64,000 nt of DNA. Origin: Novosphingobium album (ex Liu et al. 2023) (lineage in GTDB: Bacteria > Pseudomonadota > Alphaproteobacteria > Sphingomonadales > Sphingomonadaceae). The notes under the pieces were generated by a model that did no database searches, was not told the DNA's origin, and worked only from the letters and a program-made list of their open reading frames with translations. Every line of letters starts with the position of its first letter. The stretch's first letter is position 1. The position numbers and the translations under genes are program-made. This document shows positions 27,590-36,561 of the stretch, in pieces. The stretch lies in NCBI RefSeq assembly GCF_029076845.1, contig NZ_JARESE010000028.1, positions 62,001 through 126,000 on the forward strand. The letters are read 5' to 3'.

Positions 27590-28759
27590 GTGGCGACCAG
27601 GGCGCAGTTCCAGCTCCGACCCGCCGGGCAAGCGGCCCCGGCGCGCGGCGCGCTGCCTGCCGGGCGGATCACCTGCGTGCCCTGGCGCGACCTGGCCGGC
27701 GAGATCGAGGCCTGGGATGCCCTGGCCGCGCGCGCCAGCGAGCCCAATCCCTTCTTCGAAAGCTGGTACCTGCTCCCCTCGCTCACGCATCTCGCCCGCG
27801 AAGGCGAAGTGGCGATACTGCGCTATGAGGAGGACGGGCGGCTGGCGGGGCTGCTGCCGATCGTGCGATCGGCGCGCTATTACCGCTGGCCAGTGCCGAA
27901 CATTGCCAACTGGCTCCATGCCAATTGCTTCTGCGGCGTGCCGCTGGTGGCGCAAGGCAGCGAAGTGCCGTTCTGGCAAGCACTGCTGCGCTGGGCCGAT
28001 CGCGCGCCCGGCCTCGCGCTGTTCCTGCACTTGCGCGGCATCCCGCTGGGCGGGCCGATGCACGCCGCGCTCGAAGGCGTGCTGGCCGGCGAGTGGCGGC
28101 AGGCCGAGATCGTCCATCGCGAAAGCCGCGCGATGCTCTCGTCGGACCTGGCGCCCGACGCTTATCTGGAAGCCTCGCTCTCGGGCAAGAAGCGCAAGGA
28201 ATTGCGCCGCCAGGCCAATCGGCTGGCCGAGGAAGGCTCGGTCGAAATCACGCGCCATACCGACGATGCCGATCTGCGCCACTGGATCGATTCGTTCCTG
28301 GCGCTGGAGGAATCGGGCTGGAAAGGCAAGGCGGGCTCCGCCCTCGCCTCGAACCTGGCCACCACCGCGCTGTTCCGCGAGGCTTTGACCGGGGCCGCCG
28401 AGCGCGGCCGGCTTGAACGCCTCAGCCTTTCGCTCAACGGCTGGCCGCTGGCCATGCTGGCCACCTTCGTCACGCCGCCCGGCGCCTATTCGTTCAAGAC
28501 CGCGTTCGACGAGGACTATGCCCGCTTCTCGCCCGGCGTGCTGCTGCAGCGCGAGAACCTGGCGATGCTCGAACACGCCGATGTCGACTGGAGCGATAGC
28601 TGCGCCGCCGCCGACCATCCGATGATCGACCATTTCTGGCGCGAGCGCCGCGCCGTCGGCCGGCTTTCGATCGCCATCGGCGGGCGCTTGCGGCGCGCGC
28701 TGTTCGGCCTGTTCGTCCACGCCGAAATCGCTCGCAACCCCGCAGGACAGGACCCATGA
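27590..28759 (+). CDS. GNAT/BioF2-like acetyltransferase
   Basis: A 389-residue protein of the BioF2-like (Acetyltransf_6, CelD-type) group: WDALAARASEPNPFFESWYL at the N-terminus, SGKKRKELRRQANRLAEEG in the middle, and YSFKTAFDEDYARFSPGVLL near the C-terminus, the acyl-CoA-binding region of the family. Members transfer acyl or aminoacyl groups and often sit in polysaccharide or peptide-modification loci. The GTG at 27590 is the first start. The stop overlaps the next gene's ATG, so it works with the cupin/JmjC-like protein. Substrate unknown. Confidence 0.85.
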   Translation: MATRAQFQLRPAGQAAPARGALPAGRITCVPWRDLAGEIEAWDALAARASEPNPFFESWYLLPSLTHLAREGEVAILRYEEDGRLAGLLPIVRSARYYRWPVPNIANWLHANCFCGVPLVAQGSEVPFWQALLRWADRAPGLALFLHLRGIPLGGPMHAALEGVLAGEWRQAEIVHRESRAMLSSDLAPDAYLEASLSGKKRKELRRQANRLAEEGSVEITRHTDDADLRHWIDSFLALEESGWKGKAGSALASNLATTALFREALTGAAERGRLERLSLSLNGWPLAMLATFVTPPGAYSFKTAFDEDYARFSPGVLLQRENLAMLEHADVDWSDSCAAADHPMIDHFWRERRAVGRLSIAIGGRLRRALFGLFVHAEIARNPAGQDP

Positions 28760-29595
28760 GCATCTTTCCACCCGAAGCCCGAGAGGCGTTTTCCGCCGCC
28801 TATCCCGAGGTTCCCCACAAACTCGTCCACAGGCTGGATCACCATCCGCTGATGGAGCTGGACGCGCTGGCGACCCTGGCGGAAACGCTGCCCGAAGCCT
28901 CGATCGAATACAATTTCGCCGACCAGCCCATCGGCATCGACGGCAAGCCGACGCCCACCGGCATCCCGATCGGCGAGACGATCCGCAATATCGAGCGCAG
29001 CAACAGCTGGGCCGCGCTCAAGAACATCGAGCAGGTGCCCGCCTATGCCGGCCTGCTGGCCGAACTGCTTGACGAGCTTCGCCCCGCGATCGAAGCGCGC
29101 ACCGGCAAGATGCTGAAGACGCAGGGCTTCGTCTTCGTCACATCACCCAACGGGGTGACGCCCTATCACTTCGATCCCGAGCACAACATCCTGCTGCAGA
29201 TCCGCGGATCGAAAGTCATGACCCAGTTTCCCGCCGGCGATGCGCTCTACGCGCCCGACGAAGTGCACGAGACCTACCACACCGGCGGCGGACGCGAACT
29301 GCACTGGCGCGACGAACTGGCGGCCGGCGGCCGCGAATTCGCCATCGGCCCGGGGGAGGCGCTGTTCGTGCCGGTGATGGCGCCGCATTTCGTGCGCAAC
29401 GGGCCGGCGCCCTCGATCTCGCTGTCGATCACCTGGCGGTCCGAATGGAGCTTCGCCGAAGCCGATGCCCGCGCGTTCAACAGCGTGCTGCGCCGCATCG
29501 GCCTCAAACCCGCGAGCACCGGCCGCTGGCCGCACCGCAATCTGGCCAAGGCCTATGGCTGGCGCCTGCTGCGCAAGGTGGGCGCGACCGGATAA
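28756..29595 (+). CDS. Cupin/JmjC-like putative Fe(II)/2OG oxygenase
   Basis: A 279-residue protein with a JmjC/cupin-8-like core. VTPYHFDPEHNILLQIRGSK supplies the H-x-D iron motif in a double-stranded beta-helix. LFVPVMAPHFVRNG, about 80 residues later, supplies the second His. This is the layout of Fe(II)/2-oxoglutarate hydroxylases acting on proteins or small molecules, although similar proteins are often loosely called transcriptional regulators. No DNA-binding domain is visible. It starts on an ATGA overlap with the acetyltransferase gene and converges with uvrC. Confidence 0.83.
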   Translation: MSIFPPEAREAFSAAYPEVPHKLVHRLDHHPLMELDALATLAETLPEASIEYNFADQPIGIDGKPTPTGIPIGETIRNIERSNSWAALKNIEQVPAYAGLLAELLDELRPAIEARTGKMLKTQGFVFVTSPNGVTPYHFDPEHNILLQIRGSKVMTQFPAGDALYAPDEVHETYHTGGGRELHWRDELAAGGREFAIGPGEALFVPVMAPHFVRNGPAPSISLSITWRSEWSFAEADARAFNSVLRRIGLKPASTGRWPHRNLAKAYGWRLLRKVGATG

Positions 29596-29605
29596 GGCGC
29601 GGCAT

Positions 29606-31549
29606 TCACCCGCCGGGGTGATAGAAATCGTAGACCGTCTGCGCTACCGCCACCGAGATTCCGGGCGCGCGCTGCAAATCCTCCAGGCTGGCCGCGCGCA
29701 CTTTGCCCGCCGTACCGAAATGCAGCAAAAGCGCGCGCTTGCGGGCCGGGCCAATGCCGGGAATCTCGTCGAGCGGACTGGCGGTGATGGCACGGCTGCG
29801 CTTCTCGCGATGCGCGCCGATGGCAAAGCGGTGGACCTCGTCGCGCAAGCGCTGAAGATAGAACAGCAGCGGCGAATTGACCGGCAGCATCTTTTCGCGC
29901 CCGTCGGGGAAATGGAACACCTCGCGCCCTTCGCGGCCGTGGTGCGGCCCCTTGGCGATGGCGATCAGCGGCACATCCTCAATGCCGAGTTCCTCGACAG
30001 CCTCGCGCACCGCGCTCATCTGTCCCTTGCCGCCGTCGATCAGCACGAGATCGGGCCAGGTGCCGGCATCGCGATCGGGATCTTCCTCGATCGCGCGGCC
30101 GAACCGGCGCGTCATGACTTCGCGCATCATCGCGAAATCGTCGTTGGACTGCGCCGCCTTGATGTTGAACTTGCGGTACTGGTTCCTGAGGAAGCCCTCG
30201 GGCCCGGCGACGACCATCGCCCCCACCGCCTTGGTGCCCTGGATATGGCTGTTGTCGTAGATCTCGATGCGCCGGGGCGGCTCGGCCAGTTCCAGGAATT
30301 CGGCCAGTTCGGCCATGATCCTGGCCTGCGTGCCGCGTTCGGCCAGCCGGCGGTCCAGCGCCTCCACCGCATTGCGCGTCGCCTGCGCGATCAGCCGGCG
30401 CCGCGCGCCGCGCTGCGGCACCGAGATTTCCACCTTGCCCCCCGCCATCGCGCGCAGCGCCTCGGCCAGCAGCGCGCTTTCGGGCAAGTCGCGATCGACC
30501 AGGATGCAGCGCGCGGGCGGCACTTCCTCATAGAACTGGGCCAGGAAGCTTTGCAGCACTTCCCCTTCGGGCAAGTCCTCGGTGTGGGTGGGGAAGAACG
30601 CGCGATGGCCCCAGTTCTGCCCGCCGCGAATGAAGAAGGCCTGGATGCCGATCTGCCCGCCCTTGCTGGCCATCGCGAAGATATCGGCATTGGCCAGCCC
30701 CTCGGCATTGATCGCCTGGCTGCCCTGGATGAAAGTCGCGGCCCGCAGCCGGTCGCGCAGCATGGCCGCGCGCTCGAAATCGAGCGCCTGTGCGGCCTGG
30801 GCCATCTGCTCCTCGATCTTGCGCTGCACCGCGCTCGATTTGCCGCCCAGGAAGTCCTTCGCCTCGCGCACCAGCTCGGCATAGCCCGCTTCGTCGATCC
30901 GGCCGACGCAAGGCGCCGAGCAGCGCTTGATCTGATAGAGCAGGCAGGGTCGATCGCGCCGCGCGAAGAAACTGTCGGTGCACGAGCGCAGCAAAAACAG
31001 CTTTTGCAAGGCGTTGATCGTGGTGTTCACCGATCCCGCGCTGGCGAACGGGCCATAGTAATCGCCCTTCGCCTTGCGCGCGCCGCGATGCTTCATGATG
31101 CGCGGAAAGGCATGATCGGCGCGCAGCAAAATGAACGGGAACGATTTGTCGTCGCGCAGCAAAACATTGTACGGCGGGCGAAAGCGCTTGATGAACTGCG
31201 CTTCCAGCAGCAGCGCCTCGGCTTCCGAATTGGTGGTGACGATCGTCATGCTGCGCGTCTGGCTGACCATGCGCTGCAACCGGCCGGGCAGGCGATCGAC
31301 CTGCGTGTAATTCGCCACGCGGTTCTTCAGCGCGCGCGCCTTGCCGACATAGAGCACTTCACCGCGCGCGTCCTGCATCCGATAGACGCCGGGTGTGGGC
31401 GGCAGCGTGCGCACCGTGTCGCGGATCACTTCGCAGCCCCTGGCCAGATCAGGCTGGTCGGACCCGCGCACGGTGTAGGTAGCGCGATCCTCGTGGAAGC
31501 GCTCCTGCCCCTGGGGGTGATCGGGTGTGCCGGCCGGCGTGCGAGACAT
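29606..31549 (-). CDS. uvrC: Excinuclease ABC subunit C
   Basis: The dual-incision nuclease of nucleotide excision repair, 647 residues. In order: GIY-YIG nuclease (LPPTPGVYRMQD ... VLYVGKARALKNRVANY, about residues 48-80), a Cys cluster (CLLYQIKRCSAPCVG), the UVR helix (QAAQALDFERAAMLRDRL), the RNase H-like C-nuclease (IEIYDNSHIQG, LVLIDGGKGQ) and a C-terminal helix-hairpin-helix (IPGIGPARKRALLLHFG). The N-terminus has about 30 extra residues before the nuclease, so a later start is possible. Confidence 0.96.
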   Translation of the reverse strand: MSRTPAGTPDHPQGQERFHEDRATYTVRGSDQPDLARGCEVIRDTVRTLPPTPGVYRMQDARGEVLYVGKARALKNRVANYTQVDRLPGRLQRMVSQTRSMTIVTTNSEAEALLLEAQFIKRFRPPYNVLLRDDKSFPFILLRADHAFPRIMKHRGARKAKGDYYGPFASAGSVNTTINALQKLFLLRSCTDSFFARRDRPCLLYQIKRCSAPCVGRIDEAGYAELVREAKDFLGGKSSAVQRKIEEQMAQAAQALDFERAAMLRDRLRAATFIQGSQAINAEGLANADIFAMASKGGQIGIQAFFIRGGQNWGHRAFFPTHTEDLPEGEVLQSFLAQFYEEVPPARCILVDRDLPESALLAEALRAMAGGKVEISVPQRGARRRLIAQATRNAVEALDRRLAERGTQARIMAELAEFLELAEPPRRIEIYDNSHIQGTKAVGAMVVAGPEGFLRNQYRKFNIKAAQSNDDFAMMREVMTRRFGRAIEEDPDRDAGTWPDLVLIDGGKGQMSAVREAVEELGIEDVPLIAIAKGPHHGREGREVFHFPDGREKMLPVNSPLLFYLQRLRDEVHRFAIGAHREKRSRAITASPLDEIPGIGPARKRALLLHFGTAGKVRAASLEDLQRAPGISVAVAQTVYDFYHPGG

Positions 31550-31602
31550 TCCCGCCAGATAGGCGATACGCGCCCGGTTGGGGAGCCCCGCCGGCCGGCG
31601 GT

Positions 31603-34074
31603 TCAGAACATCTTGCGCAAATCGATGCCGATCACCCGGCCTTGCGGGTCGCGATAGCCGCGCTGGTAAGCCAGCGGCACCTGCCCGTTGTCGTCCGTCA
31701 CCTTCTGACGCGAATCGAGCAGGTTATCCACGGTGAACGACAGCCGCGCGCCCTTCAGGAACGGCATTTTCTCGACCAGGCCCTTGCGCTGGCCCAGATC
31801 GACGAACAGCCGTGCATCGACATTGAACACGCTGCCGAAGCGCAAGTCCGAACTGTCGGGCAGACCATTGCCGCGCACGGTTGCGGGCGCCGTCCAGCTT
31901 CCGTTGAGCCGCAGGCCCATGCCGTTCTTGAACAGCCCGCCTTCGAATTCCAACGCATGGCGCGCGACGCCGCCCGCCGCGATCGCATCGCCTTTCAGCG
32001 CATCGAGCACCGGACCGCCGGCCGCGATCGTCACGCGGTCGGTAAAGCGCCAGGTGTGATAGATCGACATGTTCCAGCGGCCCGCGCCGCCACCGGGCGG
32101 GCCGAATCCGGGGCCGCCCATCATGCCGGGGCCGCCGGGGCCGCCGCGCCCGCCCGCGCGCCCGCCGCCGCCGGCCGGCTGCGGGCCCAGGCTGCCCGAA
32201 AGGTTGAAGCCCCAGCGCATATGCGCGCTTTCGATCTTGTCGAACGTCACCGCGCGGCGATCGATCGCGATCAGCCGGCCCTCGCCATCGCGCGTCACGC
32301 GGTCGGGGAACGCGGCCTCGATCGCGGGCGTCAGCAGCGGAAAAGCCTGCGTCACGTCGGACGAACTGTTGCGGAAATATTCGACGATCATGTTCGAGCG
32401 TTGCAGGAACGGCAGTTCCCAGTTCGCCGAGATCTTGACGTCGCGCTGCTTTTCCTTGCGCAGATCGGGATTGCCGCCCGAAGTCACGGTGACGAGCGCC
32501 GCCTCTCCCCGGATGAAATCGTAGATCGGCACGTTGAAAGTCTGCACTTGCGGCGCGCCCAGCTGCGCCAGCGTGGGCGCGGCCTCGTCGGTCAGGTAGC
32601 TGGCCTGGAGGCTGAGCTTCTCGGTCGGCTTCCAGGTCAGCCCGGCGCTCCAGTCGAACAGCGAACCGAAGTCCGACAAGTGATCGATCCCGCCGCTGAA
32701 ATTGAGGGAGACGTCGCCCGCCCCGCCCAGCACGCCGTCGCGGCGGCTGGTGAGCGGCAGCGACAGGTTCAGGCCGGCCGAGGCATCGCTGCGATCGAAC
32801 ACCACGCTGCCCATCGCGGTGCGCGTGTCGTTGCTGTTGCTGCGGTTGTAATCGAAGCCGCCGCGCAGCGTCAGCGCGGCATCGCCCGCCGGCAGCGAGA
32901 ACGGCTTGCCCGATACCGTCACCAGCGAGCCGACCGTCAGCGTCTTCGAACGCGCGCGATCATAGCCGGCATCGGCCACCGCCGGCAGCGCGCCGGCGAT
33001 GTCAAGATCGCCAGCGGCGGCGGCATCGACCAGTGCGCGGGTGTCGGCCCGCCGGTCCACCCGGGTCAACGCATCGGCATAGCTGCCATCGGCCGTGGCG
33101 GTAAGCTGCCAGGAACCAAGCGGCTTGTTCAGCGCCAGCCCGCCTTCGAACGTATCGCTGCCCGAGCGGCGCGCCAGCGGATCGCCCAGGCTGCGCAGCT
33201 CGCTGGCGCCATCGAGGTCGGTCAGCCGCACGGTATCGAGCCCGGAAAGCGAGCGGCTGTCGCTGCGCGTATAGGCGGCACTGGCGGTGAGCGAGCCGCC
33301 CAGCCCACCCTTGCCGATGCCCTTGGCCCAGGAGCCGTTGAGCGTGATCTCCCGGCTTGAATCGATCAGGCTGCGATAATCGGCCGGATCGGGATCGGTC
33401 GCCACCGTCGGAATGGCGTCCGCTTCCTGCTTGATGTGACGTTCGGCCTCGGTCAGCATCGAGCTTTCGGTGACTTTGGCCTCAAGGTTGATCCGGGCCG
33501 CGCCCTCCACGCGGAACAGGCTGCCTTCCAGTTCGTAATTGTCATAGCCGCCGCGCGTGGGCAGGTTGTACTCGCCGGCCGCCTGCTTGCTGGAGAACTT
33601 GTCCTTGAGGATGAAATTGACCACGCGCTGGTTGGGCGGATAGCCGAAGCGCAGCGCCACTTCCTCGGGCAGCACTTCCACGCGCCGGATCGCTTCGGGC
33701 GGAACGCTGCGCATTTCGCGGAAGTTCGCGATCCGCTGGCCGTTCAGCAGCACCACCGGGCGTCCCGCGCCCCGGCCGCGCCCACTGGAGGTCTGCGGCG
33801 CGATCGCGTCGAGCAGTTCGCTGATCGAGGACACGCCATAGGAGGCGACATCTTCCTCGTCCAGCGTCAGGATCGGGGGCTGCGCGGTATCGACCTGGCC
33901 CTTGATGCGATCGGCGATGACGAGAATCTCGTTGCCGATCGCCGTGATGTCCTGATCGTGCTGCGGCGCGTCATCGGTGCCCGTGGCCGGCGCCGCGGGC
34001 GCGCCGGTTTCCTGCGCCGCGAGAGCGGCGGGAGAAGCGGCGGCAATGAGGGAAACGAGGAAGAGAGAACGCAA
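31603..34074 (-). CDS. TonB-dependent receptor-like outer-membrane protein
   Basis: An 823-residue outer-membrane protein with a signal peptide (LRSLFLVSLIAAASPAALAA). Its plug-like domain is unusual for the class: SELLDAIAPQTSSGRGRGAG, then VVLLNGQRIANFREMRSVPP and RRVEVLPEEVALRFGYPPNQ. A beta-barrel follows. The barrel is interrupted (about residues 655-690) by a Gly/Pro/Met-rich segment, probably a surface loop. The TTG at 34074 is chosen because it starts the signal peptide and has GGAG 9 bases upstream; no ATG fits. Substrate not evident. Divergent from infA. Confidence 0.87.
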   Translation of the reverse strand: MRSLFLVSLIAAASPAALAAQETGAPAAPATGTDDAPQHDQDITAIGNEILVIADRIKGQVDTAQPPILTLDEEDVASYGVSSISELLDAIAPQTSSGRGRGAGRPVVLLNGQRIANFREMRSVPPEAIRRVEVLPEEVALRFGYPPNQRVVNFILKDKFSSKQAAGEYNLPTRGGYDNYELEGSLFRVEGAARINLEAKVTESSMLTEAERHIKQEADAIPTVATDPDPADYRSLIDSSREITLNGSWAKGIGKGGLGGSLTASAAYTRSDSRSLSGLDTVRLTDLDGASELRSLGDPLARRSGSDTFEGGLALNKPLGSWQLTATADGSYADALTRVDRRADTRALVDAAAAGDLDIAGALPAVADAGYDRARSKTLTVGSLVTVSGKPFSLPAGDAALTLRGGFDYNRSNSNDTRTAMGSVVFDRSDASAGLNLSLPLTSRRDGVLGGAGDVSLNFSGGIDHLSDFGSLFDWSAGLTWKPTEKLSLQASYLTDEAAPTLAQLGAPQVQTFNVPIYDFIRGEAALVTVTSGGNPDLRKEKQRDVKISANWELPFLQRSNMIVEYFRNSSSDVTQAFPLLTPAIEAAFPDRVTRDGEGRLIAIDRRAVTFDKIESAHMRWGFNLSGSLGPQPAGGGGRAGGRGGPGGPGMMGGPGFGPPGGGAGRWNMSIYHTWRFTDRVTIAAGGPVLDALKGDAIAAGGVARHALEFEGGLFKNGMGLRLNGSWTAPATVRGNGLPDSSDLRFGSVFNVDARLFVDLGQRKGLVEKMPFLKGARLSFTVDNLLDSRQKVTDDNGQVPLAYQRGYRDPQGRVIGIDLRKMF

Positions 34075-34280
34075 AATATGATCTCCAAAGCGCCGAAAAC
34101 TGCCCTTTCCTTCCCGAGCGCCGAAATGACCGGCGGCGGGCGGAGAGGCAAGGGCGGTTCGGGTATTAATTTGTCGCAAGGCGGTTTACGCACAGATGAA
34201 CCGCCGAGGCTTCCAATTTGGCGCGGCGATGGCTATGTCGCGCCGCAATGAACAAAGAACCCAACGGAAACTGATCGCCA

Positions 34281-34526
34281 ATGGCGAAAGAAGAACTCCT
34301 CGAGATGCGTGGGAAGGTGGTCGAACTCCTTCCCAACGCGATGTTCCGCGTAGAGCTGGAGAACGGTCACGAAATCCTCGGTCACACTGCCGGCAAGATG
34401 CGCAAGAACCGCATCCGCGTGCTGGTGGGTGACGAAGTGCTCGTCGAACTCACGCCTTATGACCTGACCAAGGGGCGCATCACGTACCGCTTCATGCCCG
34501 GTCGTGGCGGCCCCGGCTCGTATTGA
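34281..34526 (+). CDS. infA: Translation initiation factor IF-1
   Basis: An 81-residue IF-1: [61 protein letters not shown] and ITYRF are the OB-fold strands. Compared with the usual 72 residues, it has a short Gly-rich tail ([10 protein letters not shown]). It is the first gene of a unit infA-maf-RNase E/G-yacG in which coding regions abut or overlap. Confidence 0.97.
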   Translation: MAKEELLEMRGKVVELLPNAMFRVELENGHEILGHTAGKMRKNRIRVLVGDEVLVELTPYDLTKGRITYRFMPGRGGPGSY

Positions 34527-34530
34527 CGCC

Positions 34531-35139
34531 TTGCCGCCAAGCAGTGGCCCGCCCGAAGGCGGACAACCCGCCCCCCGATTGATCCTCGCCTCGGCCAGCC
34601 CGCGCCGACGCGAACTGATCGCCCGGCTGGGCCTGGTCCCGGTGGATATCCGGGCAGCCGACATCGATGAAACGCCCCGCCCGCGCGAGGTGCCGCGCGA
34701 TTATGCCCGGCGCATGGCGCGGGAAAAGGCGCTGGCCGTACCCGGCGAAGGCGCGCACGTGCTGGCGGGCGACACCGTGGTCGCGGCCGGCCGCCGCATT
34801 CTGCCCAAGACGGAAGACGCGGCGACCGCGCGGCAATGCCTGGCGCTGCTCTCGGGCCGGCGCCACCGCGTGCTTTCAGCGATCGCGCTCAAGGCGCCCG
34901 ACGGTTCGCTGCACGAGCGCCTGTCCGAAACGATCGTGCGGTTCAAGCCGCTCTCGCAAGCCGAGATCGCCGACTACATCGCCAGCGGCGAATGGGCGGG
35001 CAAGGCGGGGGGCTATGCCATCCAGGGGGCTGCCGAAGGGCTGATCGCGTGGATTTCCGGCAGCCACTCGGGCGTCGTCGGCCTGCCGCTGTTCGAAACG
35101 CGCGCGCTGCTCAAGGCGGCGGGCTTCGCAATTGGCTGA
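34531..35139 (+). CDS. Maf family nucleotide pyrophosphatase
   Basis: Hydrolyses non-canonical or modified nucleoside triphosphates. [19 protein letters not shown] is the family N-terminus, and [20 protein letters not shown] and [25 protein letters not shown] complete the active site. The start is ambiguous: GTG 34504 overlaps infA by 23 bases, TTG 34531 follows the infA stop by 4 bases and is used here, and TTG 34579 lies right before the conserved block. The stop overlaps the RNase E/G TTG start. Confidence 0.92.
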   Translation: MPPSSGPPEGGQPAPRLILASASPRRRELIARLGLVPVDIRAADIDETPRPREVPRDYARRMAREKALAVPGEGAHVLAGDTVVAAGRRILPKTEDAATARQCLALLSGRRHRVLSAIALKAPDGSLHERLSETIVRFKPLSQAEIADYIASGEWAGKAGGYAIQGAAEGLIAWISGSHSGVVGLPLFETRALLKAAGFAIG

Positions 35140-36106
35140 GTGGCTGGTCGAACAGGGGATTGGCGAGGATCGCGCGATCCTGCTGGATGGCGGCGCAGTC
35201 ATCGCCGCACGGCTTGACTGGCCGGGGCGCCTCGCGCCCGGCGAAATCGCCGATGCCGTGCTGGTCGCGCGGCGCGCCGGATCGAGCCGGGGCACGCTGC
35301 GCTTCCCCGGCGGCGAGGAAGCGCTGATCGACAACCTCCCGCGCGAAGCCAGCGAAGGCGCGCCGCTCCGTGCCGAAGTCACGCGCGCCGCGATCGCCGA
35401 AACGGGCCGCCACAAGCGCGCGCAAGCCCGGCTGACCGATGCCCCGCCTCGCCCCGCGCCCACCCTTGCGGCCGCGCTGGCGGCTCAGGGGAACGCGGTG
35501 CGCGTGGTCCGGCGCTTTCCCGACGATCCCTGGCCCGAGCTGTTCACCGATGCCTGGGACGGCCAGATCGCGTTCGAGAGCGGCGGCCTCATCGTCAGCC
35601 CCACCCCGGCCATGACGCTGATCGACATCGACGGCACGCTGCCGCCGCGCGCCTTGTCGCTCGCCGCGATACCGGCGCTGGCGCGGGCGATCCGCCAGTT
35701 CGATCTGGGCGGCGCCATCGGCATCGATTTCCCCTCGCTCGAACGCCGGGAGGATCGCCGCGCGGTGGACGAGGCGCTGGCCTTGGCGCTGGCCGACTGG
35801 CCGCACCAGCGCACGGCGATGAACGGCTTCGGCTTCGTCCAGCTTGTCGCCCGGCTGGAACGGCCCTCGCTGGTCCACCGGCTGGCGCGCGATCGCGTGG
35901 CCGCCGCCGCGCGCCTGCTGCTGCGCCTGGCCGAGCGCGTGGACATGCCGGGAACGCTGGAACTCACCGCCAATCCGGCGGTCCGCGCCGCCGTCACGCC
36001 TAAATGGGAAGTGGAACTGGCCCGCCGCACCGGCCGCGCGATCGCCTGGCGCGAAGACGCGGGCCTTGCGATCGCGGCCGGTTTCGCGCAGGCCATCGCA
36101 TCATGA
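35132..36106 (+). CDS. Short ribonuclease E/G-like protein
   Basis: A 324-residue protein resembling the catalytic half of RNase [17 protein letters not shown] keeps the first catalytic Asp region, and [20 protein letters not shown] the second. The amino-terminal part is reduced compared with RNase G and lacks an obvious full S1 domain and the Cys pair that links RNase E dimers. Such short forms occur between maf and yacG in sphingomonads. The TTG at 35132 overlaps the maf stop by 8 bases. It could be a specialised or degenerate RNase. Confidence 0.85.
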   Translation: MAEWLVEQGIGEDRAILLDGGAVIAARLDWPGRLAPGEIADAVLVARRAGSSRGTLRFPGGEEALIDNLPREASEGAPLRAEVTRAAIAETGRHKRAQARLTDAPPRPAPTLAAALAAQGNAVRVVRRFPDDPWPELFTDAWDGQIAFESGGLIVSPTPAMTLIDIDGTLPPRALSLAAIPALARAIRQFDLGGAIGIDFPSLERREDRRAVDEALALALADWPHQRTAMNGFGFVQLVARLERPSLVHRLARDRVAAAARLLLRLAERVDMPGTLELTANPAVRAAVTPKWEVELARRTGRAIAWREDAGLAIAAGFAQAIAS

Positions 36107-36270
36107 CTCGCTCCGAACGCAAATGCCCGATCTGCGGCAAGCCCCGCGTGGCCGAACACAGCCCGTTCTGCTCGCAGCGCTGCCGCGACCGCGACCTGGT
36201 GCGCTGGCTCGACGATGGCTATGCCCTGCCCGGTCCCGCGCTGCCGCCCGATATCGACCCGGACGATTGA
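36103..36270 (+). CDS. yacG: DNA gyrase inhibitor / zinc protein YacG
   Basis: A 55-residue zinc protein of the YacG family, known in E. coli to bind gyrase. It has the four-Cys site in [21 protein letters not shown] (CxxC and CxxxC), followed by the typical [17 protein letters not shown]. The ATG at 36103 overlaps the preceding stop in ATGA. It is the last gene of the infA-maf-RNase E/G-yacG unit, 84 bases before tRNA-Phe. Confidence 0.95.
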   Translation: MTRSERKCPICGKPRVAEHSPFCSQRCRDRDLVRWLDDGYALPGPALPPDIDPDD

Positions 36271-36354
36271 TTGGGGGCTTGCCAAGCCCGCCCGGCTTCG
36301 CCATAGGCGCTGCTCCATCGCTCGCCGGTCCTTCGGGGCCGCCGCCGAAGCGAC

Positions 36355-36430
36355 GCCCGGGTAGCTCAGTTGGTAGAGCACATGACTGAAAATCATGGTG
36401 TCGGCGGTTCGATTCCGTCCCCGGGCACCA
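36355..36430 (+). tRNA. tRNA-Phe (GAA)
   Basis: A complete 76-base cloverleaf with encoded CCA. The acceptor GCCCGGG (36355-36361) pairs with CCCGGGC (36420-36426), then A and CCA. The D arm has TAGCTCAGTTGGTAGAGCA. The anticodon loop CTGAAAA gives anticodon GAA. The T loop is TTCGATT. It marks the boundary between housekeeping genes on the left and catabolic genes on the right. Confidence 0.98.
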
Positions 36431-36561
36431 TTCTCGCTTTGCTCGAACGCTGCTGCAGGCATTGTTTGTGGTTCGGACTTCGTCCGATTGGGGGCACCAC
36501 CTTCCAGTTCACCGGGGATCACCCCGAAAGTACCCTCCGAAGTCGCTGACCCGATTGCCTG

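Noticed and set aside
29465..31657. 730-codon plus-strand frame across uvrC
   Set aside because: Shadow of uvrC; no start signal and no recognisable domain.
36431..36561. GGGGGCACCA shortly after tRNA-Phe as an attachment-site repeat
   Set aside because: It shares only the last few bases with the tRNA 3' end, too short to be a credible att site.
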